Shown piece by piece: positions 35,001 through 41,739 of a stretch of 41,739 bases of DNA. This DNA comes from an uncultured Saprospiraceae bacterium (GTDB lineage: Bacteria > Bacteroidota > Bacteroidia > Chitinophagales > Saprospiraceae). Below the pieces are notes generated by a model. It saw nothing but the letters and a program-made list of their open reading frames with translations. It was not told the origin of the DNA and ran no database searches. The stretch's first letter is position 1, and the number at the start of each line of letters is the position of its first letter. The translations under genes were made by a program, and so were the position numbers. Location: contig CALJOK010000058.1 in the NCBI GenBank assembly GCA_937981555.1, forward strand, positions 1 through 41,739. Reading direction: 5' to 3'.

Positions 35001-35555
35001 AAGAATATTACTAGAATTTAATGGGTCCGCAATGACCGTCTGATTAATAAAATCTCCATTACCATCATTCAATAGTAAATGTGCTTCATCATCATTGAAA
35101 TAGAAAACATCAATATCTAGATCATTATCAAAATCTCTAACAATTATTTTCCTCCCATACTGAGCATCATCAGCTATTTGAAATTCTTCGCCAAACTCTT
35201 TGTTGCCTAATCCCTTTTTCCAAAAAACTTTTGACCCGCCATAAACCATATCATCTATTCCATCGCCATCTATATCAGCAATTTCCATATGAAAAATATA
35301 AACGGTCGTATTGCTTGGGTCAAAACTTCTAAACTCCCCAAACACCCCTTGCCCTATATTCTCATACCAACCTAATGGAAAGTCAGCAGAGGAGTTATGA
35401 TAAGAAAGTATATCCTTGTCTCCATCACTATCCATATCTATGGATTGATAATTTTCAATGGTTTTCTGAACCACAATTGGATTTTCTGAACTGAATTGAG
35501 AAAAGAGTTGGAAGGGAAAAATGAAGATTAGAATAAATAGTTTTAAGTTTTTCAT
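32019..35555 (-). CDS. Large VCBS/FG-GAP protein with DUF11/DUF7619-like and sorting domains
   Basis: The 1178-residue protein begins with a signal peptide (LFILIFIFPFQLFSQ). A long array of VCBS/FG-GAP units follows to about residue 740 (DIDGDGIDDMVYG, DLDNDGDIDLIKS, DVDGDGDNDLFVK and others). Next is a Cna-B-like unit (FYDTNENGIFDSDEYGL), a DUF11/DUF7619-like block starting CAYDPNDKLVEPS with FQNTGTDTAFTIRLEDQLD, and the terminal sorting domain ending GIYYLELRNDQSIVSVRKL. Such proteins are large cell-surface or matrix proteins of T9SS bacteria. The partner or ligand cannot be told from sequence. Confidence 0.92.
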   Translation of the reverse strand: MKNLKLFILIFIFPFQLFSQFSSENPIVVQKTIENYQSIDMDSDGDKDILSYHNSSADFPLGWYENIGQGVFGEFRSFDPSNTTVYIFHMEIADIDGDGIDDMVYGGSKVFWKKGLGNKEFGEEFQIADDAQYGRKIIVRDFDNDLDIDVFYFNDDEAHLLLNDGNGDFINQTVIADPLNSSNILAGDLDNDGDIDLIKSQSNVLGWYQNNGNNFDTFVEIYTNQSNAYFTYIEDLNQDGSLDILSMDIASGLGFRWFKNEDGLGSFSAPIIVGLGTTGKLLSISDYDGDSDLDILYDTNTGDDVAWIENLGDFETFNPFVTVLNGNLDVIDTKAIADDIDGDGLIDIISRFNSSSIYWYKKEPGLGGYGSENIIQNYVQANFLSTGDIDGDGDVDIVASSSYGNLFWFRNLDGLGTFDGGQKIPSNSSYAGETHVADVDGDGDNDLFVKWSGGGQFWHENLDGNGDFGDAIIIGAAGLTNNQIYLDFDSDGDTDILYEEPGSNIMKWQENENGQFTSLTIVGSTDNSIYYFFYEDLDNDLDNDIILYLSPSNGDPHFVGWSENLNNVFQSIVPINELSDEQKLLAVADMDTDGLKDLVFYKSTEKSIYYRKQIAGGLTFETEELIADFSAGGATNGKRLYYVDDMDADGDLDVVAGTAIPGEVFYVRNDIDSFAMPVMIGSPAFGSNNEVITSANINNNGGRDIIVGSLFGSQLVWYDNIANSLQAKGTTFYDTNENGIFDSDEYGLHQQKVTVQPNSVATWSNDIGNYNFSLAIGNYNLTCETSAPDTWAFTTAANVAVDIIDASVVHNFGLTALSDIYETEIDLSSAPTRCGFTVPFWIHYNNTGNKIANGTITLNLDSLTTYVSASPLPNIITDSTLIWNVENLIPTYSNQIDLELEIARVDFIGDTIALQNVIDLQDLAGNNVYSDTTNFFSEINCAYDPNDKLVEPSYSINFENYALFGETLEYTIRFQNTGTDTAFTIRLEDQLDANLDLTTFEVVAASHTYEVYITETGLVNFHFNNILLPDVNTNELLSHGFVKYRIEPIVGLPENTVIENFADIYFDFNPPIITNTVSNILVQELPTSLEEDLWIPKLDYKVIPNPFQDYFTLEFEDQLEDDLQLVISDMLGRVLFQKVISKGSYQTQIKTDHLIAGIYYLELRNDQSIVSVRKLIKQ

Positions 35556-35703
35556 ATTTTATTTTTTTTGTAATGATAATCTTTTCTTAAAAGAAAAAAA
35601 AGTGATTATTGATTTAGAAAAATATCTTTTCTCGCTGGTTCTATCTCGGAAAGGTATAGTCGGCGGCTGACGGGTATGCATTATTTTGCGTTCCTATTCT
35701 TTT

Positions 35704-36304
35704 CTAAAATTGTTTCTCAAATATTTCCCCATTGAACTTAAATACATTTCCATCAGTCTGCACAAACCACAATTCATCCTTATTATCTTTGTAAATAGTG
35801 TGAACGAAATAATTAGGTAGTCCTAATTCTTTTGTATAATTTTTAATAGTATTACCATCATATTTCCAAACCCCTGTATCTCTATCTCCAAACCAAATAT
35901 CTCCATCACCATCTTCTTCAATTGCAAAAACGTGTTCCAGCGTACCTGCTTGAGACTTATCCCCTCTTCTTGAACTTGTTGGATGAATTAAGTTGTTCTT
36001 TTCAGAAAAATTAATTGTTGTGCCGTTATCTTTTAGTAATACACCAATTCCATTATTCCCTATCCATAGCCTACCTTTTGAATCTTCAAGAATGCTCACA
36101 AACTCCTTCTTCGTAACTACCAATCCAATAATTTCCTTTACTATCTTCAAAAATTGAACAAACACCCGTTGTGAATTTCAATTTTAATGATGTATCCTTT
36201 TTATTTTCTTGCGATGATTCTTTGGCTTGCGAAGGTTTTGATTGTTCTTGATTGGAGCAAGTAGGCTGAAGTAGAATTGCAAATATTAGTATAAATCCCT
36301 TCAT
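35704..36304 (-). pseudogene. Frameshifted lipoprotein beta-propeller (Reg_prop repeats)
   Basis: Two overlapping minus-strand frames make one broken gene. Frame one (36304 to 36086) has a lipoprotein signal LIFAILLQPTC and one repeat IFEDSKGNYWIGSYEEGVC, then runs into a stop. Frame two continues with SILEDSKGRLWIGNNGIG, AIEEDGDGDIWFGDRDTGVW and IYKDNKDELWFVQTDGNVF to 35704. These are two-component-regulator-type propeller repeats. Normal blades are about 40 residues apart, but here the first two DSKG units come only about 25 apart across the frame change. A deletion between repeats with loss of frame is the likely cause. It is probably non-functional, unless the window carries a sequencing error. 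Confidence 0.7.
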
Positions 36305-36389
36305 TCTTTGGCTTGATTCTTTTTTGATTTTTTATTCTTTATGACGCGGATCCTTCTCGCTAATAGGAACATAAAAAGTGTACTTCCTC

Positions 36390-37235
36390 TTACAATTTAA
36401 CAAACTTTTTCGCTAAGGTTTTATCTCCGTTTTTATTGATGTATCTAATAAGATAAACTCCTTTATTTATATCTCCGATGTCAATTGAAATATTCTTTGT
36501 GTCCGTAACTGCATCGAAGGATTTTATTATTTGCCCATTGAAATTGATCAATTCAAATTGTCCATCAAATGACAACTTACTTTCAATTTCTAATTTATCG
36601 TAGGCTGGATTTGGAAAAAGAGTCCAAGAATATTGTTGTCCAATTATTTCATTAGTATTAACGGTAGGTTCATATTTAAAAAATAATGTATGAGGTGAAT
36701 TGTTATCATTAGTAAACAATCCAAAATCTACAATATCAGTAACATCTAATATATTACAATCTGCATCTAATAAATAAAAAACTCCTGAGAGATACAAAGG
36801 AGAGAAGAATGATTCGTTTTCAATATTTACTGAGATGGGATAATCATAACCATTAATTAAAATTTCAAAACTTTCATGATATATATCCCCCGCCCCCCAA
36901 TAAGGTCTAATATCTATTTTTGTATCCACATTATTTGAAAAGTAAATATTTGGCGCAGCAGGATTAAGATAGTATTCTCTAAAACAATTAAAATTTATCG
37001 AATCTCTTCTTATGCTTCTGATATCCAAACTATCATAAGGGGCTCCAAAAATATCCTCTTCTCCAAAACTTGAATCTATATCCATTGTAGAAAATTCGTC
37101 GTTATATCCAATTATAGCAGTATCTCTTCTTCCTGCATTATCTTCTATATAGATATATGCTCTATAATCCATATCTTGAGAAAAGAGTGAAACAGAGAAA
37201 ATGAAAAATGTGATAAAAGTTGTTGCTTTTTTCAT
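36390..37235 (-). CDS. Secreted protein of unknown function with T9SS sorting domain
   Basis: The 281-residue product has a signal peptide (ATTFITFFIFSVSLFSQ). The mature part is rich in Asp, Tyr and Asn and I do not recognise a family. From about residue 200 it ends in a type A sorting domain (FPNPAYDKLEIESKLS, GVYLIRYINKNGDKTLAKKF). It belongs to the block of minus-strand T9SS cargo genes. Two tandem copies of a 20-base unit lie just upstream of its ATG. Confidence 0.8.
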   Translation of the reverse strand: MKKATTFITFFIFSVSLFSQDMDYRAYIYIEDNAGRRDTAIIGYNDEFSTMDIDSSFGEEDIFGAPYDSLDIRSIRRDSINFNCFREYYLNPAAPNIYFSNNVDTKIDIRPYWGAGDIYHESFEILINGYDYPISVNIENESFFSPLYLSGVFYLLDADCNILDVTDIVDFGLFTNDNNSPHTLFFKYEPTVNTNEIIGQQYSWTLFPNPAYDKLEIESKLSFDGQFELINFNGQIIKSFDAVTDTKNISIDIGDINKGVYLIRYINKNGDKTLAKKFVKL

Positions 37236-37244
37236 GTTTTTATG

Positions 37245-37286
37245 TTTTGTAAAGAATGTTTTTATTTTTTGTAAAGAATGTTTTTA
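37245..37286. repeat. Tandem 22-base duplication in gene leader
   Basis: TTTTGTAAAGAATGTTTTTA occurs at 37245-37264 and again at 37267-37286. It lies 10 bases upstream of the ATG at 37235 and probably in its untranslated leader. Confidence 0.7.
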
Positions 37287-37463
37287 ATTTCCTGCTTGTA
37301 TGGAACATCCCTATATACACCCGCTAGGACCACTCGCTTCCAATACCTCACCGAGGTAGTATCTAGCATTCCAAAAGGCGCTGCCTTCTATCAATAGAAA
37401 CCAGAGATTTTGTCAATGCTAGGCAATCGCCAGCGGAGAATGGATGCATTGTTGGCGGTCGTT
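37287..37463. other. GC-richer intergenic element with nested palindromes
   Basis: About 175 bases without a supported gene. They contain TACCTC-ACC-GAGGTA (37344-37358), CTAGCATT/AATGCTAG (37363-37370 and 37415-37422), AAGGC-GCT-GCCTT (37375-37387) and TTCTAT-CA-ATAGAA (37386-37399). A 35-codon minus-strand frame begins at 37369 (MLDTTSVRYWKRVVLAGVY) and ends at 37262. It overlaps the palindromes and may be chance. The base composition differs from the AT-rich neighbours. Confidence 0.4.
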
Positions 37464-38537
37464 TTATTTTCCAAGGCTGTTGTTCATTACTAATTCTAGT
37501 ATTTCTTTTTCAAAATGGTACACAACACTAGCATCTTCATCATATACATTCTCTAAAACAATGACATGCAATTTTTTTTCCGGTACATAAAATTTTATAT
37601 TGGCAAATCCAATTCCTTTCCCTGCATGTCCTATAATTTTCGAAGACTTGTTGTCGTCAACTCTGACTCCGTATCCATAACCAATTTGTTCAACACCAAA
37701 GGCAGCATGTTGTCCCGTAATATTGTAATTAATCATTAGTTCATAGTTATCTTCTGTTAAGATTTTTCCATTGTGAAGTTTTGTGTCCCAAGTATTTAAG
37801 TCCTTTGCGTTTGAAATAATTCCTCCTGCGGGAATAAAATCCAACCATCCCTCAGGTGTTATTCCTCGTGAGTAAAAATCTACCAGCGTATATCCATCCT
37901 TTGTATTTAAATATCCATTAATAAGATTACTTTGCTTGGTACCAAATTCATAACAAAAAGTATTATTCATCGATAACTCTTTGAACAAGTTATTCGCTAA
38001 ATCAATATATTTATTACCTGAAACTTTTTCGATTATAGTTCCTAATAAACCATATGCTGGATTGCTATATTTGTAAGCTGTTCCTGGTTCAAAAATCAAT
38101 GCCTTATCAAGACCAACGATTCCAGAAGACATATTAAGCAATTGGTGAACAGTTACGGAATCTGCCCAAGTCTGTTTGAAATTGGGTAGATATTCTCTAA
38201 TTGTTTTTTTTAAGTCAACATTCCCTTTTTCAATCTCTTTTAAAATTAATACTGCGGTAACTTGTTTACTGTTCGATTGGATTCTAAAATTGTCATTTAT
38301 ATTGATTGGGGTTCTATCTTCAAAATTTGAATAACCTTGAGCCTTTGAGTATTTTGTTTTACCATTTTGAGTAATAAGTATTACACCATTAAATTTTCTT
38401 GGTTTGGTGGTTTGGATTAGGCTGTCAATTTTTCCGGAATAGTCATCTACTTGTTTGATATTGTTGTTGTTATTTCCATTACAACTAATAATAAAAAGAA
38501 AAGCAGCCAGAGATAAAAACTTAATTATATTTTTCAT
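37464..38537 (-). CDS. Beta-lactamase-fold serine hydrolase, lipoprotein
   Basis: The 357-residue lipoprotein (signal ending AAFLFIISC, then an Asn-rich linker) is a serine hydrolase of the class C beta-lactamase/PBP fold. The catalytic SxxK is in IQSNSKQVTA, the YxN in YKYSNPAYG, and the third motif is GHAGKGIGF. Likely substrates are peptides or esters in the periplasm; beta-lactam activity is not implied. It starts 16 bases after the upstream lipoprotein gene, so the two are probably co-transcribed. It is a distant paralogue of the gene at 16114. Confidence 0.88.
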   Translation of the reverse strand: MKNIIKFLSLAAFLFIISCNGNNNNNIKQVDDYSGKIDSLIQTTKPRKFNGVILITQNGKTKYSKAQGYSNFEDRTPININDNFRIQSNSKQVTAVLILKEIEKGNVDLKKTIREYLPNFKQTWADSVTVHQLLNMSSGIVGLDKALIFEPGTAYKYSNPAYGLLGTIIEKVSGNKYIDLANNLFKELSMNNTFCYEFGTKQSNLINGYLNTKDGYTLVDFYSRGITPEGWLDFIPAGGIISNAKDLNTWDTKLHNGKILTEDNYELMINYNITGQHAAFGVEQIGYGYGVRVDDNKSSKIIGHAGKGIGFANIKFYVPEKKLHVIVLENVYDEDASVVYHFEKEILELVMNNSLGK

Positions 38538-38553
38538 AGAAGGTTGAAATATT

Positions 38554-39246
38554 TTATTTTTTTAATTTCATTTCTCTTTTTGTGTACCCATAATCTTCAT
38601 GAGTTCCAATTAAATATTTGAACTTTAATTTTTTATTTTCAACTTGGATTGAATCTAACGAATTATCAATTGTTTTGAATTCAAAATACGGTTTTGGATT
38701 TAATTCAAATGATTGATTTTTCTTTGTTTCTAAATTCATTATAGAAATTGTATCAAAACTGTTTGAATAAACAATATAGTTATTTTCTGTCTTCAAATAA
38801 TATTCAATCTCAAAAGATTTTTCTTTTTCATCTCTTGGCAAATAAATCATTTTATATTCTATCGGAGAACAATTCCCCGCACTTGGGGTAGATGTTGTTA
38901 CCCTTAAAATAATTTCATTTTCTGTCATCAAATCTATCTTTGGAGTGAAATTGCAAAGACCTTGTTCTTTTGTTTCCCAACAAGAAAATTTTGCAGGATA
39001 CTTTCTTTTAGATTCTTTGTCACCCCAACTTATTTCATAGTTTTTTTTGTCGTCTTTTTCTATTCGATATTCAAAGTCTCCAACGGTGATTAATGTGTCT
39101 TTGATTTCGCAATCGAGAAAAATAATTTCTTGATTTTCTGTATCGGTTTCTATGACGTCTTTTTCAACTACTTGATTTGAATTATTTTCTTTCTTTGTCT
39201 GACAAGAAGCAATTACCAGAAATATTAAAAGTACTTTTTTATTCAT
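38554..39246 (-). CDS. Lipoprotein of unknown function
   Basis: A lipoprotein signal (VLLIFLVIASC) follows an ATG at 39244-39246. The frame is open further upstream to 39375, but those 43 residues are the translation of an attC-like palindrome, so the shorter start is right. The mature protein of about 215 residues has a Glu/Asn-rich linker, two or three Cys and beta-strand-rich sequence (EYRIEKDDKKNYEISWGD, FEIEYYLKTENNYIVY). No family is recognised. It is the first gene of the block that runs away from the recombinase gene and shares a transcript with the serine hydrolase. Confidence 0.72.
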   Translation of the reverse strand: MNKKVLLIFLVIASCQTKKENNSNQVVEKDVIETDTENQEIIFLDCEIKDTLITVGDFEYRIEKDDKKNYEISWGDKESKRKYPAKFSCWETKEQGLCNFTPKIDLMTENEIILRVTTSTPSAGNCSPIEYKMIYLPRDEKEKSFEIEYYLKTENNYIVYSNSFDTISIMNLETKKNQSFELNPKPYFEFKTIDNSLDSIQVENKKLKFKYLIGTHEDYGYTKREMKLKK

Positions 39247-39275
39247 GATGCTTCTTTTCTTTTTTTTCTTGTTAT

Positions 39276-39342
39276 GCCTAACGGTTTGTGCAAACGATGA
39301 TGGCGCGTTTAGCGACACTAGCCGTTTTGCACTTTGTTGAAC
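39276..39342. repeat. attC-like imperfect palindrome
   Basis: The outer boxes are GCCTAAC (39276-39282, RYYYAAC) and GTTGAAC (39336-39342, GTTRRRY). Inside are GTGCAAACG and CGTTTTGCAC, complementary except for one extra T, the kind of unpaired base seen in integron attC sites. Length is 67 bases, within the attC range. GC content is well above the flanks. No second copy was found in the block, so an integron cassette site is possible but not shown. Confidence 0.4.
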
Positions 39343-39475
39343 AAAGCTCCTCCGTCGCAGCCAAAAAAGCTGCATCTTAGTAAGAGCAATATTGCAAATT
39401 ATTTAAACACTAATCTAATGAAAAAAAAGCTTTCCTCCCACAAGTAATTCCATTTTTGATGCAGCCTTGCAAAAA

Positions 39476-40312
39476 ATGGATAATGAGATGTCGCTCAAAA
39501 ATAATGCATTTGCCACTCGACAAAATTATATCAGAGGCGTCCGTGATCTGATTCTCCACTTTCAAAGACTTCCCGAAAATTGCACCGTCGATGAAATCAA
39601 AGCCTACTTAGTACATCAGCGTGATGAGAAAAACTATAGTTCTTCCACCATCAATTTTAGAGTCTGCGGACTGAAGTATTATTTTCGATTCGTTGTCCAT
39701 CGACTCGACTTGGTAGTCAAAATTCCTAACCCTCGTATTCAAAAATACGATACCGAAATTCTCAATTTCGAAGAACTAAAAATCCTTCGTCGCTGCTGTC
39801 GAGATATGCGACAACTACTTATTTTGAATCTACTTTATGATACAGGAATCCGAGTCCGAGAATTAATTTGGTTGCGACCAAGTGATTTTGACAAGCACCA
39901 TCGAATGATCACGATTCGAAATTCCAAAGGTAAACAAACTAGAGTGGTTCACTATGGTTTACAACTTCGCACAATTCTCAATAGCTATTGCAAAGCTCGT
40001 GGAGGAGTTCCCGTAAATACCTTGTTAGAAAGTTACAAAGAAAAGGAAAAACCGTTGAGTTTGAGAGGCGTACAACACATCGTCCGACAGATAGTCAAAC
40101 GCTCGGGCATCAAAAAACGGATTTCCCCACACACCTTGCGCCACACTTATGCGGTGCATTATTTGAACTGCGGAGGCTCGTTGTTTCATCTCCAAAAGTT
40201 GTTGGGTCATAAAAATATAACGCTAGCGCTAACGACTTTACATTATTTAAAATACGCTAATCTGCCCGAAGGAAAAACGCTTTCGATCTTGGATTATTTA
40301 CTCGATCAGTAA
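39476..40312 (+). CDS. Tyrosine recombinase of an IS91-type element
   Basis: The 278-residue protein has an N-terminal SAM-like core-binding domain (ATRQNYIRGVRDLILHFQ) and a C-terminal catalytic domain with the Arg of YDTGIRVRELIWL, HTLRHTYAVHYLNCGG (H-x-x-R), LLGHKNITLALTTLHYLKY (with the Gly-His and the nucleophile Tyr). The integron-integrase insert is not seen, and the length is short for IntI. The ATG at 39476 is chosen over a TTG at 39467; both lie at the end of a CCATTTTT/AAAAATGG hairpin. Its TAA shares one base with the transposase ATG (TAATG), so the two are translationally coupled. The role in IS91 transposition is not established. Confidence 0.92.
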   Translation: MDNEMSLKNNAFATRQNYIRGVRDLILHFQRLPENCTVDEIKAYLVHQRDEKNYSSSTINFRVCGLKYYFRFVVHRLDLVVKIPNPRIQKYDTEILNFEELKILRRCCRDMRQLLILNLLYDTGIRVRELIWLRPSDFDKHHRMITIRNSKGKQTRVVHYGLQLRTILNSYCKARGGVPVNTLLESYKEKEKPLSLRGVQHIVRQIVKRSGIKKRISPHTLRHTYAVHYLNCGGSLFHLQKLLGHKNITLALTTLHYLKYANLPEGKTLSILDYLLDQ

Positions 40313-41553
40313 TGCGTGGGCAGGATGAAGTGGCAGATGTGATTCGACAATTTTTGCCACAAATGGATCCAACAAAAATGTTGGTTCATCATCGCAAAAC
40401 CTTGAGTGCCTTGCAACGATGTCGCACCGCAGAATTGGGTGGACATATTGACGAATGTAATGATTGCGGGCATTTACGCATCAGTTACAATAGTTGTCGC
40501 AATCGACATTGTCCAAAATGCCAAGGCGTAAAAAAGGAAATGTGGATCGTGCAACAAGAAGATATGTTGCTGCCGATCGCTTATTTTCATGTGGTATTTA
40601 CGTTGCCGCATGAGCTGAACGAACTATGTTTGCATCAACCCAAATTTATGTATGATTTATTGTTTCAAGCCGCATGGCAAACGCTCAAAACTTTTGCCCA
40701 AGACCCAAAATGGTTGGGTGCAAAAACGGCGGCAACAATGGTCTTGCATACTTGGTCGCAAACGTTGATGTTGCATCCTCACGTACATTGCATTGTTCCG
40801 AATGGCGGCTTGACCAAAGCAGCAACTTGGCAATTTCCAAAACGCAGTAACGGGAAACGGGAAGGGAATTTTCTCTTCCCGGTTACAGGGATGAACAAAG
40901 TTTACAAAGGGTACTTTCTTGCCCAACTCAAGTCGGCGATCGAGAGAGGGGAACTGCCATTGCCTTCTAATTTTCCGATGGGAAAAAACTACAAAAAATG
41001 GAAAGATGTGCTCTACAAAAAAGAATGGGTAGTCTACACCAAGAAGCCATTTGCAGGAGTCAAACATGTGGTAAATTATTTGGCGTGTTATTCACATCGA
41101 GTTGCGTTAACGAATCATCGCATCAAAAATATTGAAGATGGAAACGTAATTTTCCAGTACAAGGATTACAAAGATGGTGCAAAGAAAAAGTTGATGACTT
41201 TGGCAGGCACGGAATTTTTACGAAGATTTTGTTGGCACATTTTACCATATGGATTTAGGAAAGTGAGGCAATATGGATTGATGTCAAATGCGAGCAAATC
41301 GAAATCTTTACAGCTAGCCAGATTAGCTTTAGGAGAAAAACTAAGGCAACTGTTGACACGAAAAGAACGCAAAGAAAAAGCGTTGGAACGATTGTTTGGA
41401 GAAAGAGTAAATCGCTGTCCTTGCTGTGAAAAAGGGATACTGATCGGAATTTATAGTTGGGAAGCAACATACAAAAAAGCGAAAAATAAGTCACCACCTA
41501 TTAATAGCTTCCGTTCTGCCCAACAAAAAAACAATACAATTACAAAAGTGTAA
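40312..41553 (+). CDS. IS91-family Y2/HUH transposase
   Basis: The 413-residue transposase has an N-terminal zinc-binding domain (CNDCGHLR and CRNRHCPKCQG), the HUH metal site LHPHVHCIVPNGG and the paired Tyr motif YLACYSHRVALTNHRI. A C-terminal RCPCCEKG adds a further zinc knuckle. It nicks and rejoins single-stranded DNA at the element ends. The chain appears full length with no frameshift. It is translationally coupled to the recombinase. Confidence 0.94.
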   Translation: MRGQDEVADVIRQFLPQMDPTKMLVHHRKTLSALQRCRTAELGGHIDECNDCGHLRISYNSCRNRHCPKCQGVKKEMWIVQQEDMLLPIAYFHVVFTLPHELNELCLHQPKFMYDLLFQAAWQTLKTFAQDPKWLGAKTAATMVLHTWSQTLMLHPHVHCIVPNGGLTKAATWQFPKRSNGKREGNFLFPVTGMNKVYKGYFLAQLKSAIERGELPLPSNFPMGKNYKKWKDVLYKKEWVVYTKKPFAGVKHVVNYLACYSHRVALTNHRIKNIEDGNVIFQYKDYKDGAKKKLMTLAGTEFLRRFCWHILPYGFRKVRQYGLMSNASKSKSLQLARLALGEKLRQLLTRKERKEKALERLFGERVNRCPCCEKGILIGIYSWEATYKKAKNKSPPINSFRSAQQKNNTITKV

Positions 41554-41560
41554 TTTTTTT
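41538..41560 (+). terminator. Intrinsic terminator overlapping the transposase stop
   Basis: AATTAC-AAAAGT-GTAATT is followed by five T; the TAA stop lies inside the hairpin. Confidence 0.6.
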
Positions 41561-41562
41561 AC

Positions 41563-41739
41563 TGCATCAAAAAGATGCTGTGGCATCGCCATGTCTAAAG
41601 GGAAATAAAAAGGAGGAAAAGAAACGAAAAACGAAAGGTAAAAGTGAAAAACTAAAACTTAAAAATAAGTTCTCCTTTTCCTTTTTCAAAAAAAAAGAAC
41701 ACCAAATCACTTTAAGCGTCCTGCTTGTCTAAATCGAAA
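41563..41739. other. Noncoding right flank of the IS91 element
   Basis: No gene is seen. It holds two short hairpins (41564-41578 and 41581-41591) and purine-rich then pyrimidine-rich tracts (about 41601-41690). The element boundary is not recognisable here. Confidence 0.4.

Larger units (their letters stand above)
39343..41739 (+). mobile_element. IS91-family element with accessory tyrosine recombinase (right end cut off)
   Basis: The element holds two overlapping genes: a tyrosine recombinase and a Y2/HUH transposase of the IS91 family, which move by rolling-circle replication. Short hairpins lie near the left side (GCAGC-A7-type loop-GCTGC, 39357-39373) and after the transposase (GCATC-AAAAA-GATGC, 41564-41578; TGGC-ATC-GCCA, 41581-41591), in the positions expected for ter and ori ends. 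The exact ends are not defined, and the right one may lie beyond the window. IS91 elements do not leave target-site duplications, so none is expected. Confidence 0.65.

Noticed and set aside
30060-37235. CRISPR array or tandem-repeat locus in the Asp-rich repeat genes
   Set aside because: The periodicity is protein-level FG-GAP/VCBS repeats in long open frames; the DNA repeats are not identical and there are no spacers.
39247-39375. Longer N-terminus for the lipoprotein at 38554
   Set aside because: The extra 43 residues translate the palindrome, and the lipoprotein signal begins at the internal ATG.
39476-40312. Calling the recombinase an integron integrase (IntI)
   Set aside because: It is short, I do not see the IntI-specific insert, and it overlaps the IS91 transposase gene by one base.

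Overview
The window looks like a chromosomal segment from a low-GC member of the phylum Bacteroidota, probably a Saprospiria- or Cytophagia-like environmental organism. The reasons are the AT-rich intergenic DNA, promoter-like TTTG / TAnnTTTG box pairs, many exported proteins with type IX secretion (T9SS) C-terminal sorting domains, FG-GAP repeat proteins, a PorE-like OmpA/PD40 protein, and lipoproteins with short Bacteroidota-style lipoboxes. I cannot fix the genus from sequence alone.

Layout. 1-3130: a partial secreted beta-propeller gene, a four-domain lipoprotein (two ABM-like plus two SnoaL-like domains) and three decayed gene remnants, including the tail of an AraC regulator. 3179-3250: tRNA-Glu(UUC). 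3632-6027: gapA and pgk, with a lysine/alanine/proline-rich histone-H1-like tail on GAPDH. 6163-8260: a nucleotide-sugar pair (dTDP-glucose 4,6-dehydratase and a UDP-glucuronate decarboxylase-type SDR). 8766-17331: mixed core genes (outer-membrane barrels, a secreted M20 amidohydrolase, pyrF, a NifU-domain protein and Mrp, an aquaporin-family channel, a dual CDGSH Fe-S protein, a serine-hydrolase lipoprotein). 17535-20537: a 1000-residue TPR/PD40/CRD/OmpA protein. 20890-21904: two YeeE/YedE-type halves with a CRP-like palindrome upstream. 22304-29947: a TetR regulator with a clear operator candidate, followed by an acyl-CoA carboxylase (beta and biotin-carrying alpha subunits), an enoyl-CoA hydratase, a secreted TIMP-like protein and a Baeyer-Villiger-type flavin monooxygenase. 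30060-37235: a block of minus-strand T9SS cargo (FG-GAP/VCBS proteins, a broken ligand-sensor-type propeller, a small secreted protein). 37464-39246: two lipoprotein genes. 39276-41739: an attC-like imperfect palindrome and an IS91-family element that encodes a tyrosine recombinase and a Y2/HUH transposase, running off the window edge.

How genes work together. The carboxylase/hydratase operon fits leucine/isovalerate (3-methylcrotonyl-CoA) or acyclic-terpene (geranyl-CoA) degradation and is probably repressed by the adjacent TetR protein. Nearly every convergent gene pair is separated by a strong, often bidirectional, hairpin terminator. Short palindromic (REP/REPIN-like) elements sit around the carboxylase genes.

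No complete, clearly new defence or biosynthetic system was found. The leads most worth testing are the histone-like GAPDH tail, the integron-like arrangement at 39.2-39.5 kb, the REPIN-like palindromes that share a TCC loop, the TIMP-like secreted protein and the collapsed propeller gene.
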